Part shown: in pieces, positions 6,911 to 15,683 of the stretch | How the letters are laid out: every line of letters starts with the position of its first letter | Position numbering within the stretch: the first letter of the stretch is position 1 | Origin: Alphaproteobacteria bacterium | Lineage (GTDB): Bacteria; Pseudomonadota; Alphaproteobacteria; Micropepsales; Micropepsaceae | Length of the DNA stretch: 34,915 nucleotides | Assembly (NCBI GenBank): GCA_003131925.1 | Contig: PKWC01000072.1 | Location: 36,938 to 71,852 of the forward strand | Direction: 5' to 3' | The notes under the pieces: generated by a model | The model's input: only the letters and a program-made list of their open reading frames with translations | What the model was told of the DNA's origin: nothing | Databases searched by the model: none | Position numbers and translations under genes: made by a program

Positions 6911-7951
6911 TCAGGTTTTGACGAACCGCGCCTTCACAAAGTTCCACGCGAGGCCGGCTGTCACAAATCCTGCGATTTCGAGTGCAGCAAGAGATCCAAT
7001 GTCGTTCTTTGGCAGCGTGTCGGATGGCCCGGCGAGAAGCGGCGGCGAAAAGAGGGGGTGAAAGCGTGACTCGAAATACGCGTTGGAGACCAGTTCGTTC
7101 GAATCCTGGAATGCTTCCTCGATCTGCCTGGCAACGGCGCTGGAGATGATGAATCTGCTGCCGCCGCGGCGCCGCTGAAGCACTCTCACGATACGTCCTC
7201 GGAAGGGAGCGATGCGCCTGGCGATTCCTGGCGACAGGCGGCGGTTCATCGCGCGCAGGAAGGCGAGCGATTCGGCGTCGAGCGATTCGTTGAAACGGTG
7301 AACCGGCTGAAGCCTCGCGTGATCGAAACCGGTCGCGCTGGCGAAATCGGCGAGAAGATCGCCACCGGGGAAATCCGTCGGCTCGAACCGCCGGGCGAAG
7401 ATGTTCTCGCGTCCGAACGCCTGCGCCCATCGGCCGAGCAGCCGCGAATAGTCGGCGAGCCCGGGCGGACCCCGAAAGTGAAATTCCTTCGTGCCGCCTT
7501 CCCACACGATGTTCGTGTACCGGCTGACCAGAAAATCGGTTTGGTTTCGGAGATAAACGACAATCTTCGTCTCTCGCGCAATGCCGTCGCACAACGCCTT
7601 GATGCGCGCGAGTTCGGCAGGCGAGCGAAGCCGGGAGCTCAAAAGCTCATTCGAGAATACGAGTGTACTTGCGCCGCTGGCAGCGGTTTCCTTCTCGAGA
7701 GAATCCGCGAATTCCGCGCGGAAACGGCTCACGCTTTCCTGGTCGCCGATGCCGAGCGTGCGCCGCGCCCCTTCGATCCGCGCATCGTCGAGAGCGAAGG
7801 CGGTCAGCCCATAGTGATTGGTCGCGCCTGGCGTCTGTGGATACAGATAGCCCTGCGACAGGAGCGCGGCCCTGTTCAGTGCAAGATAGTTCCGGATCGA
7901 GGTGCTGCCGGTTTTTTCAGTCCCGATATGCAGCCAGCACTGCGCAATCAT
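6911..7951 (-). CDS. Sulfotransferase-like protein
   Basis: This 346-aa protein has the two PAPS-binding signatures of sulfotransferases. The 5'-phosphosulfate loop is at residues 7-20 (LHIGTEKTGSTSIR), and the 3'-phosphate motif is around residues 132-146 (VVYLRNQTDFLVSRY). Such enzymes move sulfate from PAPS to a hydroxyl or amine of a sugar, lipid or peptide. The acceptor here cannot be deduced. The start ATG 7951 has AGGGG 5 nt upstream. The gene reads toward the tRNA-Gly fragment and ends 20 bp from it, so it is the first chromosomal gene to the right of the insert. It is divergent from the MFS gene across about 140 bp. GC-rich codon use matches the chromosome. Confidence 0.8.
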   Translation of the reverse strand: MIAQCWLHIGTEKTGSTSIRNYLALNRAALLSQGYLYPQTPGATNHYGLTAFALDDARIEGARRTLGIGDQESVSRFRAEFADSLEKETAASGASTLVFSNELLSSRLRSPAELARIKALCDGIARETKIVVYLRNQTDFLVSRYTNIVWEGGTKEFHFRGPPGLADYSRLLGRWAQAFGRENIFARRFEPTDFPGGDLLADFASATGFDHARLQPVHRFNESLDAESLAFLRAMNRRLSPGIARRIAPFRGRIVRVLQRRRGGSRFIISSAVARQIEEAFQDSNELVSNAYFESRFHPLFSPPLLAGPSDTLPKNDIGSLAALEIAGFVTAGLAWNFVKARFVKT

Positions 7952-8090
7952 TCATGCCCCTACATCGCACCGTCAGGCGACTTCCATCCCGGGATACACA
8001 CGACCCGGACGGGCGCATTGACGCCCGGGACGCCCCCAATCGGGACATGCTACATTGGATCGTCGAGGCGAGGTAACGCGGGGCGCTGGC

Positions 8091-9389
8091 GTGGCTGTAG
8101 CGACGTTGGACGACGTGGAGGCGCCTGCCCGGGCTGGCTTGCCGCTGCGTCACGTCGCGGCCGTGGCGGCAGGCAATGCGCTCGGGTTCTACGATTTTCT
8201 TACCTACGCGTTCTTTGCGGTCCAGATCGGACATACTTTCTTCCCCTCGCGCGATCCCGCGTCCAGTCTTCTTCTCTCGCTTGCGACGTTCGGCGCGGGC
8301 TTTTTCACGCGCCCCCTGGGCGGGATCGTCATCGGCATTCTGGGCGATCGAAAGGGGCGCAAGCCCGCGATGTTCGTCTCCTTTTCGCTCATGGGCGCGG
8401 CGATCGTCGGGCTGGCGCTGACGCCGTCCTACCGCGCCATCGGCGTTGCCGCGCCCATTCTGGCGATCTCGTTCCGGCTGCTGCAGGGTTTCGCACTCGG
8501 CGGGGAAGTCGGTCCGACCACGGCTTATCTGATTGAAGCCGCGCATGAGAGAAATCGCGGCCTCTTCGGCTCGCTGCAATACGCGACGCAGGATCTTGCC
8601 ATACTGTGCGCGGGACTGGTCGGTGTCGCGCTCGCCAACATTCTCGATGCATCGGCGCTCGACGCCTGGGGCTGGCGCATCGCATTTCTGATCGGCACCG
8701 CGATCGTGCCCTTCGCCCTGCTGATCCGGCGCCAGCTTCCGGAAACGCTCGATGCGCGGCCGCCCGTCCGCAAGGCACGTGAGCCGTGGCGGCCACATTT
8801 GCGTGTCGCCCTCTTTGGGCTCCTGCTGCTCGGCAGCGGTACGATCGCAAGCTATGTGCTCATTTACATGACCACCTATGCCACGACGACGCTGCACATC
8901 GCCTCAAATTACGCGTTTGGCGCGACGGTGGTCGGAGGGTTCTGCGGAGTCTGTTTTGATCCAGTCAGTGGCTGGCTGTCCGACCGTTTCGGACGAAAGC
9001 CGGTGATGATGGTGCCATGGGCGCTGCTTTTCTTTGCGGTGCTGCCGGTATTCATGCTCATGGCGCATTTCCGCTCCGCCGGGGCGCTTTATGCAGCCAC
9101 AGCCGCGATGCAAATCCTCGTGTCGCTGGGCTCGCCTGCGGTTGTCACAGCAATCACCGAAGCGCTCCCACCGCACATCCGGTCCGCAGCGCTGTCAACG
9201 ATCTATGCCGTCGCCATTTCCACTTTCGGCGGAACGACGCAGTTCGTGATCACCTGGCTCATCGCGCGAACGGGTAATCCGCTCGCCCCGGCCTGGTATC
9301 TGATGGGCGCGATCGTGGTGGGATTGGTGACCATGTTCGCATTCGAAGAAACCGCTCCCGCCGCGGTGTTGTCGCGGCGAGGGCGATAA
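8091..9389 (+). CDS. MFS transporter, metabolite:H+ symporter (MHS) type
   Basis: This protein of about 432 aa has 12 hydrophobic segments and hallmark MHS-family features. GNALGFYDFLTYAFFAVQIG forms the first span. Motif A appears as GDRKGRKPAM in loop 2-3 and is repeated as SDRFGRKPVMM in loop 8-9. RLLQGFALGGEVGPTTAYLIE is the usual MHS helix 4-5 signature. Family members carry citrate, alpha-ketoglutarate, proline/betaine or aromatic acids with protons across the inner membrane. The substrate is not predictable here. The start is uncertain: GTG 8091 is given, and TTG 8055 would add 12 residues of poor coding character. It is convergent with the small secreted protein gene. Confidence 0.85.
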   Translation: MAVATLDDVEAPARAGLPLRHVAAVAAGNALGFYDFLTYAFFAVQIGHTFFPSRDPASSLLLSLATFGAGFFTRPLGGIVIGILGDRKGRKPAMFVSFSLMGAAIVGLALTPSYRAIGVAAPILAISFRLLQGFALGGEVGPTTAYLIEAAHERNRGLFGSLQYATQDLAILCAGLVGVALANILDASALDAWGWRIAFLIGTAIVPFALLIRRQLPETLDARPPVRKAREPWRPHLRVALFGLLLLGSGTIASYVLIYMTTYATTTLHIASNYAFGATVVGGFCGVCFDPVSGWLSDRFGRKPVMMVPWALLFFAVLPVFMLMAHFRSAGALYAATAAMQILVSLGSPAVVTAITEALPPHIRSAALSTIYAVAISTFGGTTQFVITWLIARTGNPLAPAWYLMGAIVVGLVTMFAFEETAPAAVLSRRGR

Positions 9390-9390
9390 C

Positions 9391-9422
9391 GCGGGCGAAG
9401 GGACCGAAGCCCGCTCGCCCGC
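9391..9422. terminator. Possible bidirectional terminator hairpin
   Basis: GCGGGCGA (9391-9398) pairs with TCGCCCGC (9415-9422) in the 44-bp gap between two convergent genes. The stem is GC-rich and perfect, but the loop is 16 nt and there is no U-tract on either strand. Confidence 0.35.
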
Positions 9423-9433
9423 ATCACGCAATC

Positions 9434-9673
9434 CTATCGGTAGCACCAGCGCCGGCCGCACATCCAGCGATCACGCCAATAACGGCCGTGCCAATAGTAG
9501 TTGTAGTAGCCGCCATGCCAGCGATAGCCCCAGCAGCGGTGACGCCAGCCGCAGTAATGGCCAGGCCCCGGAACGCCGACGCTTACCCCAACCACGACAG
9601 CCGAAGCCGGCATTGCGGCGGCGAGAGGCGCGACGACCAATGCCGCGGCCAGAAGCGCATGTTTCAATTGCAT
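9434..9673 (-). CDS. Small secreted His/Tyr/Trp-rich protein (79 aa)
   Basis: The protein has a clear signal peptide (MQLKHALLAAALVVAPLAAA, cleavage after MPASA). A short hydrophobic stretch (VVVGVSVGVPGPG) follows, then a tail rich in Tyr, Trp, His, Arg and Gly (GYRWHGGYYNYYWHGRYW) with four cysteines. Proteins of this type are common, uncharacterised and exported in Bradyrhizobium and related alphaproteobacteria. The composition could suit metal or cell-wall binding, but that is speculation. The start is ATG 9673, with AGGAG 6 nt upstream, preferred over a longer frame starting at 9748. It is a monocistronic unit downstream of spoVR on the same strand. Confidence 0.75.
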   Translation of the reverse strand: MQLKHALLAAALVVAPLAAAMPASAVVVGVSVGVPGPGHYCGWRHRCWGYRWHGGYYNYYWHGRYWRDRWMCGRRWCYR

Positions 9674-9790
9674 CAGATACTCCTCATCTTTGTGCCGCCT
9701 GCACCCACAGAACGCACCTCCGCGAGCGAGTCGGCTTCGAGTTAGCAAATGTTTATCACACTATCCGCTCCGCCTGCAAAAAATCCTGCC

Positions 9791-11284
9791 TCATTGGCCG
9801 CCGTCCGCCTCCTCCAGGACAACTTCGTGCCCCCAAAGGCGCTCCAGATGCGTGCAGACGAGATCCCGCGTCTTTGCGTGCAGCGGGATTCCCCGATGCA
9901 TGAGATGCACGAGACGAAGTTTGCGGTTCCCTTTCAGATCTGCGTCGGCGACCTGAATGTTCGGATCTGTGAGGCCCACATCATACTGCCGCGCCAACGA
10001 ACTGCGGATGCGGCGATAGCCGCTTTCGTCGTGGATGGCTGAAACCCTGCAGGACTCATCACCTGCCTTGTCGTGGAGCTCGAACAGCCGGAACTCGCGC
10101 ATGAGTCTCGGGCTCAGAAACTGCTCGATGAAGCTCTCGTCGCGATAGTTCGCCCACGCATCGCTCAGCGCGCCCATCCAGTCTTGCGAGCCGGCAATTT
10201 GCGGAAACCAGTCGCGATCCTCCGCGCTCGGCGTTTCGCAGATTCGCCTGATGTCGGCCATCATTCCGAATCCGAGCGCGTAGGGATTGAATCCGTTCCA
10301 GCGCGGATCGTTGAAGTCGGGCTGGTAGATGACGCCCGTGTGGCTGTGGAGGAATTCGAGAAGCGATCCCTCAGTAATAAGGCCGCGGTCGTAAAGCATG
10401 TGCATGATCGTATGGTGCACAAAGGTCGCGCAGCCTTCATTCATCACTTTGGTTTGACGCTGCGGATAGAAATACTGCGCGAGGCTGCGCACGATTCTAA
10501 TGAGCTCGCGCTGCCAGGGGCGCAGCCCGGGCGAATATTTCTCGAGGAGGTAAAGAATGTTTTCCTCTGGCAGTTTCATTTCGCTGCCGAAATCCTCTTC
10601 CGGATCGATGGTGGGCGGCGCGGCCGGAGGGTCGATGCCGGCGGGCAGCGTCCGCCACAATTCGTTGCGCGATTCCTCCTCGTGTTCCATGCGGCGCCGT
10701 CGCTTTTCCAGCACCCGTTCCTTTGAGGGCTTCGGCGGCCGCCGATAACGGAAGACGCCATGCTCCATGAGCGCATGCGCAGAATCGAGAACCGCCTCTA
10801 CCTCGGCGCGCCCGTGGCGATCCTCGCAGGCCGAGATATAGCGCTTGGCGAAGGCGAGATAATCGAGAATGCCTTCGGCATTGGTCCACTGCCGGAACAG
10901 GTAGTTGTTCTTGAAAAAGTGATTGTGACCGAAGGCGGCGTGCGCGATGACCAGCGCCTGCATGGTCATCGTGTTCTCCTCGAGCAGATAGGAGATACAG
11001 GGACTGGAGTTGATCACGATCTCGTAGGCAAGGGCCGAATATCCGTGGCGGTAGAGCTGTTCCTCCCGCGCGAAAAGCTTTCCGAACGACCAGTGGCTGT
11101 ACATCAGCGGCATGCCCAGCGAGGAATAGGCATCCAGCATCTGCTCGGACGAGATGATCTCGATCTGGCTGGGATAGACGTCGAGCTTGAGGTCTTCGAC
11201 CGCGATCTTCTCGATTTCGCGGTAGACGCGATCGAGCGAGGGAAAATCCCATTCCTGTTCGGTGAAAAGCGGCGAGCCACCCAT
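9791..11284 (-). CDS. spoVR: SpoVR family protein (YcgB-like)
   Basis: This 497-aa protein matches the SpoVR/YcgB family from end to end. It begins with a WDFPSLDRVYREIEKIA segment. Family blocks follow: YSHWSFGKLFAREEQLYRHG, IVINSSPCISYLLEEN, HAAFGHNHFFKNNYLF, KVMNEGCATFVHHTIMH, and NPYALGFGMMADIRRI. In Bacillus, SpoVR takes part in spore cortex formation. In Gram-negatives the homologue is part of the PrkA-YeaH-YcgB stress set, and its biochemical role is not settled. The start is ATG 11284, which overlaps the yeaH stop by one base (TGATG), showing translational coupling. A longer upstream frame exists but is arginine-rich out-of-gene sequence. Confidence 0.95.
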   Translation of the reverse strand: MGGSPLFTEQEWDFPSLDRVYREIEKIAVEDLKLDVYPSQIEIISSEQMLDAYSSLGMPLMYSHWSFGKLFAREEQLYRHGYSALAYEIVINSSPCISYLLEENTMTMQALVIAHAAFGHNHFFKNNYLFRQWTNAEGILDYLAFAKRYISACEDRHGRAEVEAVLDSAHALMEHGVFRYRRPPKPSKERVLEKRRRRMEHEEESRNELWRTLPAGIDPPAAPPTIDPEEDFGSEMKLPEENILYLLEKYSPGLRPWQRELIRIVRSLAQYFYPQRQTKVMNEGCATFVHHTIMHMLYDRGLITEGSLLEFLHSHTGVIYQPDFNDPRWNGFNPYALGFGMMADIRRICETPSAEDRDWFPQIAGSQDWMGALSDAWANYRDESFIEQFLSPRLMREFRLFELHDKAGDESCRVSAIHDESGYRRIRSSLARQYDVGLTDPNIQVADADLKGNRKLRLVHLMHRGIPLHAKTRDLVCTHLERLWGHEVVLEEADGGQ

Positions 11285-12597
11285 CACGCGATCTCGCTCT
11301 TCTTGAACAGCTCGTGAAAGACCGGGAAGATGTCGGACGGCCGCGCGATCCTCTTGGTCGCGAAATTCGGCCACAGCGCCGACACCGTGCGGTAGGCGCG
11401 CCAAAGCTCGGCGCCGGAATCCTCGTTGGCGAACACCTCCATTTCGCGCTCGTCCAGAATCTCGATATAGGCGTAATACTGGCAGAGCGGCATGATCTCG
11501 CCGTTCAGCATCTCCGCGCAATGGCGCGCGTCGCCGGACTGTGTGTAACCGTCGGATGCCTGCGCCGCATAGATGTTCCAGTCGGCGGTCGTATAGCGCT
11601 CTTTCTGGATCTCCAGCATCTTCTCGAGGGCGGACGAGACGATCGTCCCGCCGGACTGCCGCGAATAGAAGAATTCGTGCTCGTCAACCTCCTGCGCGTC
11701 ATGGGTGTGGCGGACGAACACGATGTCGACGCGGTCATAACGCCGCTTCAGGAACAGATGGAGAAGCATGTAGAAGCGCTTGGCGAGATCCTTCTCCCGC
11801 TCCCCCATCGAACCCGACACGTCCATCAGGCAGAACATGACCGCGCGACTGGCCGGCACAGGCTGTTCGGCGAATGCATTGAAGCGGACGTCGACCGGAT
11901 CGATGAAGGCGATCCACTTGCGGCGCGCGATGGCGCGGGCAAGCTCCTCCTTCAGCGCGAGAATTTCCGAACGGGTCTCCTCTGTCTGCAGGGTCACGCG
12001 CTCGAGCGCATCAAGACGTGCCTGCAGAATCTCGATGTCGGCGGCCCGCGGACGTTTGAGGGCGAGTCTCCGTCCGAAGGCATTGCGCATCGTGCGGACG
12101 AGATTGATCTGGGTCGGCGGGCCCGAGGTTGTGAGGCCCGCACGCCTCCAGCTCTTTCTGGGCGTTTCCTTGAGGCTCGTGCGCACCAGATTGGGAAGCT
12201 CGAGATCCTCGAAGAAGATTTGGAGAATCTCGTCCTGCGTCATCGTGAACTCGAAATCATCTTCGCCGTCGCCGGAGTCGGCGGCTTCCTTTCCGCGGCC
12301 GCCATCCTCGCCCCAGCGAGGCTTCCTGATTTCGTCCCCCGGAACGAACTCCTTGTTGCCCGGGAGCACGAAATCGCGTTCGCCGCCGGCCTTTGGATCG
12401 AGGCGGAACCGCGGTTCCTTTGTACCCTTGGTCGAAATCCTGACCTTGCGGTCCTTGCCGATGTCGGCGACGCCCGCCTCCTTCAGCGATTTCTGCACTG
12501 ACTCGCGAATCTGCGCCCGCGCGCGGCGCAGGAAGCGCTGGCGGTTGGCGAGACTCTTGCCCTTGGGATTGAGGCGCCGGTCGATGAAATAGCTCAT
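11284..12597 (-). CDS. yeaH: YeaH/YhbH family protein (DUF444, VWA-like)
   Basis: This 437-aa protein has the family's standard beginning MSYFIDRRLNPKGKS and a basic first third. A charged linker (EDGGRGKEAADSGDGEDDFEF) is followed by a C-terminal von Willebrand A-type domain. The MIDAS motif is D259-x-S261-x-S263 (MDVSGSMGE), and SGGTIVSSALEKM follows, as expected. The family is always found with PrkA and SpoVR, and probably acts as a metal-dependent adaptor for the PrkA AAA+ protein. That is inference from VWA-AAA+ pairs. The start is chosen by homology at 12597: an ATG 15 nt earlier and a longer frame have no better ribosome site. The gap from prkA is 100 bp and the overlap with spoVR is one base. 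Confidence 0.95.
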   Translation of the reverse strand: MSYFIDRRLNPKGKSLANRQRFLRRARAQIRESVQKSLKEAGVADIGKDRKVRISTKGTKEPRFRLDPKAGGERDFVLPGNKEFVPGDEIRKPRWGEDGGRGKEAADSGDGEDDFEFTMTQDEILQIFFEDLELPNLVRTSLKETPRKSWRRAGLTTSGPPTQINLVRTMRNAFGRRLALKRPRAADIEILQARLDALERVTLQTEETRSEILALKEELARAIARRKWIAFIDPVDVRFNAFAEQPVPASRAVMFCLMDVSGSMGEREKDLAKRFYMLLHLFLKRRYDRVDIVFVRHTHDAQEVDEHEFFYSRQSGGTIVSSALEKMLEIQKERYTTADWNIYAAQASDGYTQSGDARHCAEMLNGEIMPLCQYYAYIEILDEREMEVFANEDSGAELWRAYRTVSALWPNFATKRIARPSDIFPVFHELFKKSEIA

Positions 12598-12697
12598 GAC
12601 GGGCAGCCGCATGTTTCGCAGATGCAGGCGACGGATGTCATTAGGATTTCGATGTCCTGCGCCATGAATTCTGCTTTCCCGGCGCAGCGACGCGCAA

Positions 12698-14641
12698 TCA
12701 CCCCGCCTTGTTGACCCGCATGTACCATTCGACAAGCCGGCGCACCTGCCTCGATGTGTAGCCGCGCGCGAGCATGCGCTTGACGAACTCGTTGTGCTTG
12801 GTTTCGGTGTCGGAATCCTTCTTCGATTCGAAGCTGATGACGGGCAGAAGGTCTTCCACCTGGCTGAACATCCGCTTTTCGATGACGTTGCGGATTTTCT
12901 CGTAAGCCGTCCAGGCCGGATTTTTGCCGTCGTTGGCGGCGCGATAGCGCAGGGCGAATTTTACGACCTCGTTGCGGAAGTCCTTGGGGTTGGCGATGCC
13001 GGCCGGCTTCTCGATCTTGGAGAGTTCGCCGTCAAGCGCCGCGCGATCCAGCAGCTGGCCGGTGTCGGCATCCTTGTAGTCCTGATCCTCGATCCACGCA
13101 TCGGCATAGGCGATGTAGCGGTCGAAGACGTTTTGGCCGTATTCACCGTAGGATTCCAGATAGGCCTTCTGGATTTCCTTGCCGATGAATTCCGCGTATC
13201 GCGGCGCCAGGTCCGCCTTGATGAATTCGAGGTATTTTCTCTCCAATTCATCAGGGAACTGCTCGCGCCGGATGGACTGCTCGACCACGTACATGAGATG
13301 CACCGGATCGGCGGCGACTTCCGTGACGTCGTAATTGAACGTTTCGGACAGGGTCTTGTAGGCGAAGCGCGTCGAAATTCCCGTCATGCCCTCATCGATG
13401 CCCGCGGCGTCGCGATACTCCTGCAGGGTCTTCGCCTTGGGATCGGTGTCCTTGAGCTTCTCTCCGTCGTAGACGCGCATCTTGGAGATGCGATTGGAGT
13501 TTTCGTGCTCCTTGAGCCTCGTCATGACGCAGAATTTGGCGAGCAACTCCAAAGTCTCGGGCGAGCAGGGCGCGGGCTGAAGCTCGCTGCTGCGAAGCAG
13601 CTTGCGATAGATTTCCGTCTCTTCGGTCACGCGCAGCACGTAGGGCACCGTGACGACGCAGATGCGGTCGAGGAATGCCTCGTTGTTGCGGTTGGCCTTG
13701 AACACCAGCCATTCCGCTTCATTCGAATGCGCAAGAATAATGCCGTTGAAGGGGATCGGTCCCAATGTCTCGGTGCCGATGTAGTTTCCTTCCTGAGTCG
13801 CGGTCAGCAGGGGATGCAGTACCTTGATCGGCGCCTTGAACATCTCCACGAATTCCATCAGGCCCTGATTGGAACGGCACAATCCGCCGGAGAAGGAATA
13901 GGCATCCGAATCGTTCTGGCTGAAATGCTCGAGCTTGCGGATGTCCACCTTGCCGACAAGTGAGGAAATGTCCTGGTTGTTTTCGTCGCCGGGCTCCGTC
14001 TTGGAGATCGCGATCTGGCGCAGCTTCGAAGGAAAAACGCGCGCGACTTCGAAGCGCGAAATGTCGCCGCCGAACTGATCCAGGCGCTTCACCGCCCACG
14101 GGCTGATCACTCCGGTGAGGCGGTGGCGGTCGATCCCGTAACGGTCTGCGAGGAGCGAACCCAGTTCCTCGGAACGGAACAGCCCAAGCGGCGACTCGAA
14201 GACGGGGCTGATCTCCTCGCCGGCCTTGAGGACATAGATGGGGTTTTTCTCCATCAGATCCTTGAGCCGCTCGGCGAGTGAGGACTTGCCGCCCCCCACA
14301 GGGCCCAGCAGATATAGAATCTGCCGCTTTTCCTCGAGGCCCTGGGCAGCGTGGCGGAAATAGCCGACGATCCGCTCGATCGTATCCTCCATGCCGAAGA
14401 AGCCGTCGAAGGCGCGATAGATCTTGATCGTCCGATTGAAGAAGATGCGGCCGAGGCGCGAATTTTGTGCCGTGTCGACGAGGTCCGGCTCACCGATCGC
14501 CGCGACCAGCCGTTCAGCAGGGGCGGCGTACAACATCTTGTCGTCGCGGGCGGCCAAGAGCCAATCCCGAAGGCTCATCGTCTCCAGGCGTTCCCGGGCG
14601 TAGTCCCGGGAAAAAACATCGAAGACATCCAGCGTGCTCAT
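12698..14641 (-). CDS. prkA: PrkA family serine protein kinase / AAA+ protein
   Basis: This 647-aa protein is a full-length PrkA (YeaG in E. coli). The N-terminal AAA+ domain carries Walker A GPVGGGKSS at residues 112-120, preceded by FFGMEDTIERIVGYFRHAAQG. The PrkA core follows, including GNYIGTETLGPIPF and ILAHSNEAEWLVFKANRNN, and then the C-terminal kinase-type domain. Family members are reported to phosphorylate proteins on Ser/Thr. In enterics they serve nitrogen and stationary-phase stress. The start is ATG 14641, with AGGAG 8 nt upstream, rather than 23 codons earlier. It is first in the prkA-yeaH-spoVR operon. A 7-bp inverted repeat lies in its leader at 14674-14691. Confidence 0.95.
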   Translation of the reverse strand: MSTLDVFDVFSRDYARERLETMSLRDWLLAARDDKMLYAAPAERLVAAIGEPDLVDTAQNSRLGRIFFNRTIKIYRAFDGFFGMEDTIERIVGYFRHAAQGLEEKRQILYLLGPVGGGKSSLAERLKDLMEKNPIYVLKAGEEISPVFESPLGLFRSEELGSLLADRYGIDRHRLTGVISPWAVKRLDQFGGDISRFEVARVFPSKLRQIAISKTEPGDENNQDISSLVGKVDIRKLEHFSQNDSDAYSFSGGLCRSNQGLMEFVEMFKAPIKVLHPLLTATQEGNYIGTETLGPIPFNGIILAHSNEAEWLVFKANRNNEAFLDRICVVTVPYVLRVTEETEIYRKLLRSSELQPAPCSPETLELLAKFCVMTRLKEHENSNRISKMRVYDGEKLKDTDPKAKTLQEYRDAAGIDEGMTGISTRFAYKTLSETFNYDVTEVAADPVHLMYVVEQSIRREQFPDELERKYLEFIKADLAPRYAEFIGKEIQKAYLESYGEYGQNVFDRYIAYADAWIEDQDYKDADTGQLLDRAALDGELSKIEKPAGIANPKDFRNEVVKFALRYRAANDGKNPAWTAYEKIRNVIEKRMFSQVEDLLPVISFESKKDSDTETKHNEFVKRMLARGYTSRQVRRLVEWYMRVNKAG

Positions 14642-14673
14642 CACTGTCACTCCTTGTACGTCACGCACGCCTT

Positions 14674-14691
14674 CCACGATTGATATCGTGG
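14674..14691. repeat. 7-bp inverted repeat upstream of prkA
   Basis: CCACGAT and ATCGTGG flank TGAT, a perfect dyad 33 bp before the prkA start. It could be an operator or a small leader hairpin. No known consensus is matched. Confidence 0.35.
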
Positions 14692-15120
14692 CCCTCCGCG
14701 GACATGACAAGTCAGGTGAACATTGCGCCTTCCACTTACCCTCTCAGTGCCTGCTGAAGTAATCCTTAAGGATCTGCGTTCGTTCCACATTTGTTAGCCG
14801 CTGGCGCGCCGCTTCCCGTTCGCACGAATCTCGTGCGGCGCGCTCCTACAAACACGGTTTTATCCGACACCGTTTCGACGGTCCTGAACTCGAGCCCGGC
14901 ACAAGCAAATCAGCGACGATCGATAAGCCATTGTAACTCCTTTTCCTTCGGATGCCATAGCGGCACCACGAAATTCCTGTGGGTGCCGCGTTCCCAGCAA
15001 GATTCTGCCTGTCGCGGAATTTCGGCCCTCCGCGGCAGCCGGAACTGTGCCGTGCTGCGCCCGCACAATTCAGCGTGAAGTGCTTGCCGACGTCACCGTT
15101 CTTCGGTCAATCTCGTGCGG
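14692..15120. other. Intergenic region without a gene
   Basis: About 430 bp between the divergent prkA and GNAT genes. Short open frames on both strands lack ribosome sites and coding composition. A perfect 7-bp inverted repeat with 3-nt loop (CGCACGA ATC TCGTGCG) lies at 14821-14837, and the palindrome TCCTTAAGGA lies near 14763. No good sigma70 or sigma54 promoter for prkA could be picked with confidence. Confidence 0.4.
14821..14837. repeat. Perfect 7-bp inverted repeat (CGCACGA-N3-TCGTGCG)
   Basis: A compact, perfect dyad sits in the prkA/GNAT intergenic region, about 180 bp upstream of prkA. It has no T-run, so it fits a protein-binding site better than a terminator. The binding protein is unknown. 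Confidence 0.35.
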
Positions 15121-15666
15121 ATGGACGAGCTTGTTACCGCGGTACGAATCGCGCGGCCTGAAGATGCCGCCGCGGTGGCCCGAATTTACATCGAGTCCTG
15201 GCATGACACCTACGCCGCGATATTGCCGGTGCGCATGCTCTGCGCGATGACGCCGAAAGGGCAGGCGGCGCGATGGCGAGCGGCGATTCGCGCGCGTGGC
15301 CGCGAACAGGTCTTGGTGGCCGAGAGCGACAGGCACGGCATCGTCGGCATGTCGAGTATCGGCCCCTCGCGTGATGGTGGTCTGGGCTACGACGGAGAGG
15401 TCTATACGCTGTACGTCGATCCGGCCTTCTTCGGCCGCGGAGCCGGGCGTGCATTGTTGCGGGCGGGATTCGCGACGCTGCGCACGCGCGGCTTTTCGTC
15501 CTGCATGATCTGGGCGCACGCCCGCAATCCGGTGCGATTTTTTTACGAGGCAATGGGCGGACGCCTTGTTGCCGAACGTGTCCAGCGCCTGATGGGGGAT
15601 CCGGTTCCCGAAGCGGCGTTCGCCTGGCGAAGGCTGGCTCTCGCAGAGCGCAGCCCTGCGAGGTAG
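15121..15666 (+). CDS. GNAT family N-acetyltransferase
   Basis: This 181-aa protein has the GNAT fold signature. The N-terminal RIARPEDAAAVARIYIESW is typical of RimI/PhnO-like members. Strand 4 VYTLYVDPAFFGRG runs into the acetyl-CoA pyrophosphate loop GRGAGRALLRAG near residues 113-124. A WAHARNPVRFFYEAMGGR block near the end corresponds to the conserved Asn and Tyr positions. It should transfer an acetyl group from acetyl-CoA to an amine. The substrate is unknown. ATG 15121 is taken as start, and a GTG six bases earlier is also possible. It converges with sixA across 17 bp. Confidence 0.85.
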   Translation: MDELVTAVRIARPEDAAAVARIYIESWHDTYAAILPVRMLCAMTPKGQAARWRAAIRARGREQVLVAESDRHGIVGMSSIGPSRDGGLGYDGEVYTLYVDPAFFGRGAGRALLRAGFATLRTRGFSSCMIWAHARNPVRFFYEAMGGRLVAERVQRLMGDPVPEAAFAWRRLALAERSPAR

Positions 15667-15683
15667 TACAGGGGTTAGAGCTC

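Noticed and set aside
6768..7592. Long minus-strand frame whose end reads GIEPSTYSLGSSCF
   Set aside because: That phrase is the antisense translation of the tRNA-Gly fragment, a familiar annotation artefact. The sulfotransferase gene occupies the region in another frame.
14791..15078. Frames on both strands in the prkA/GNAT gap
   Set aside because: No ribosome site, low-complexity composition, and no recognisable motif.
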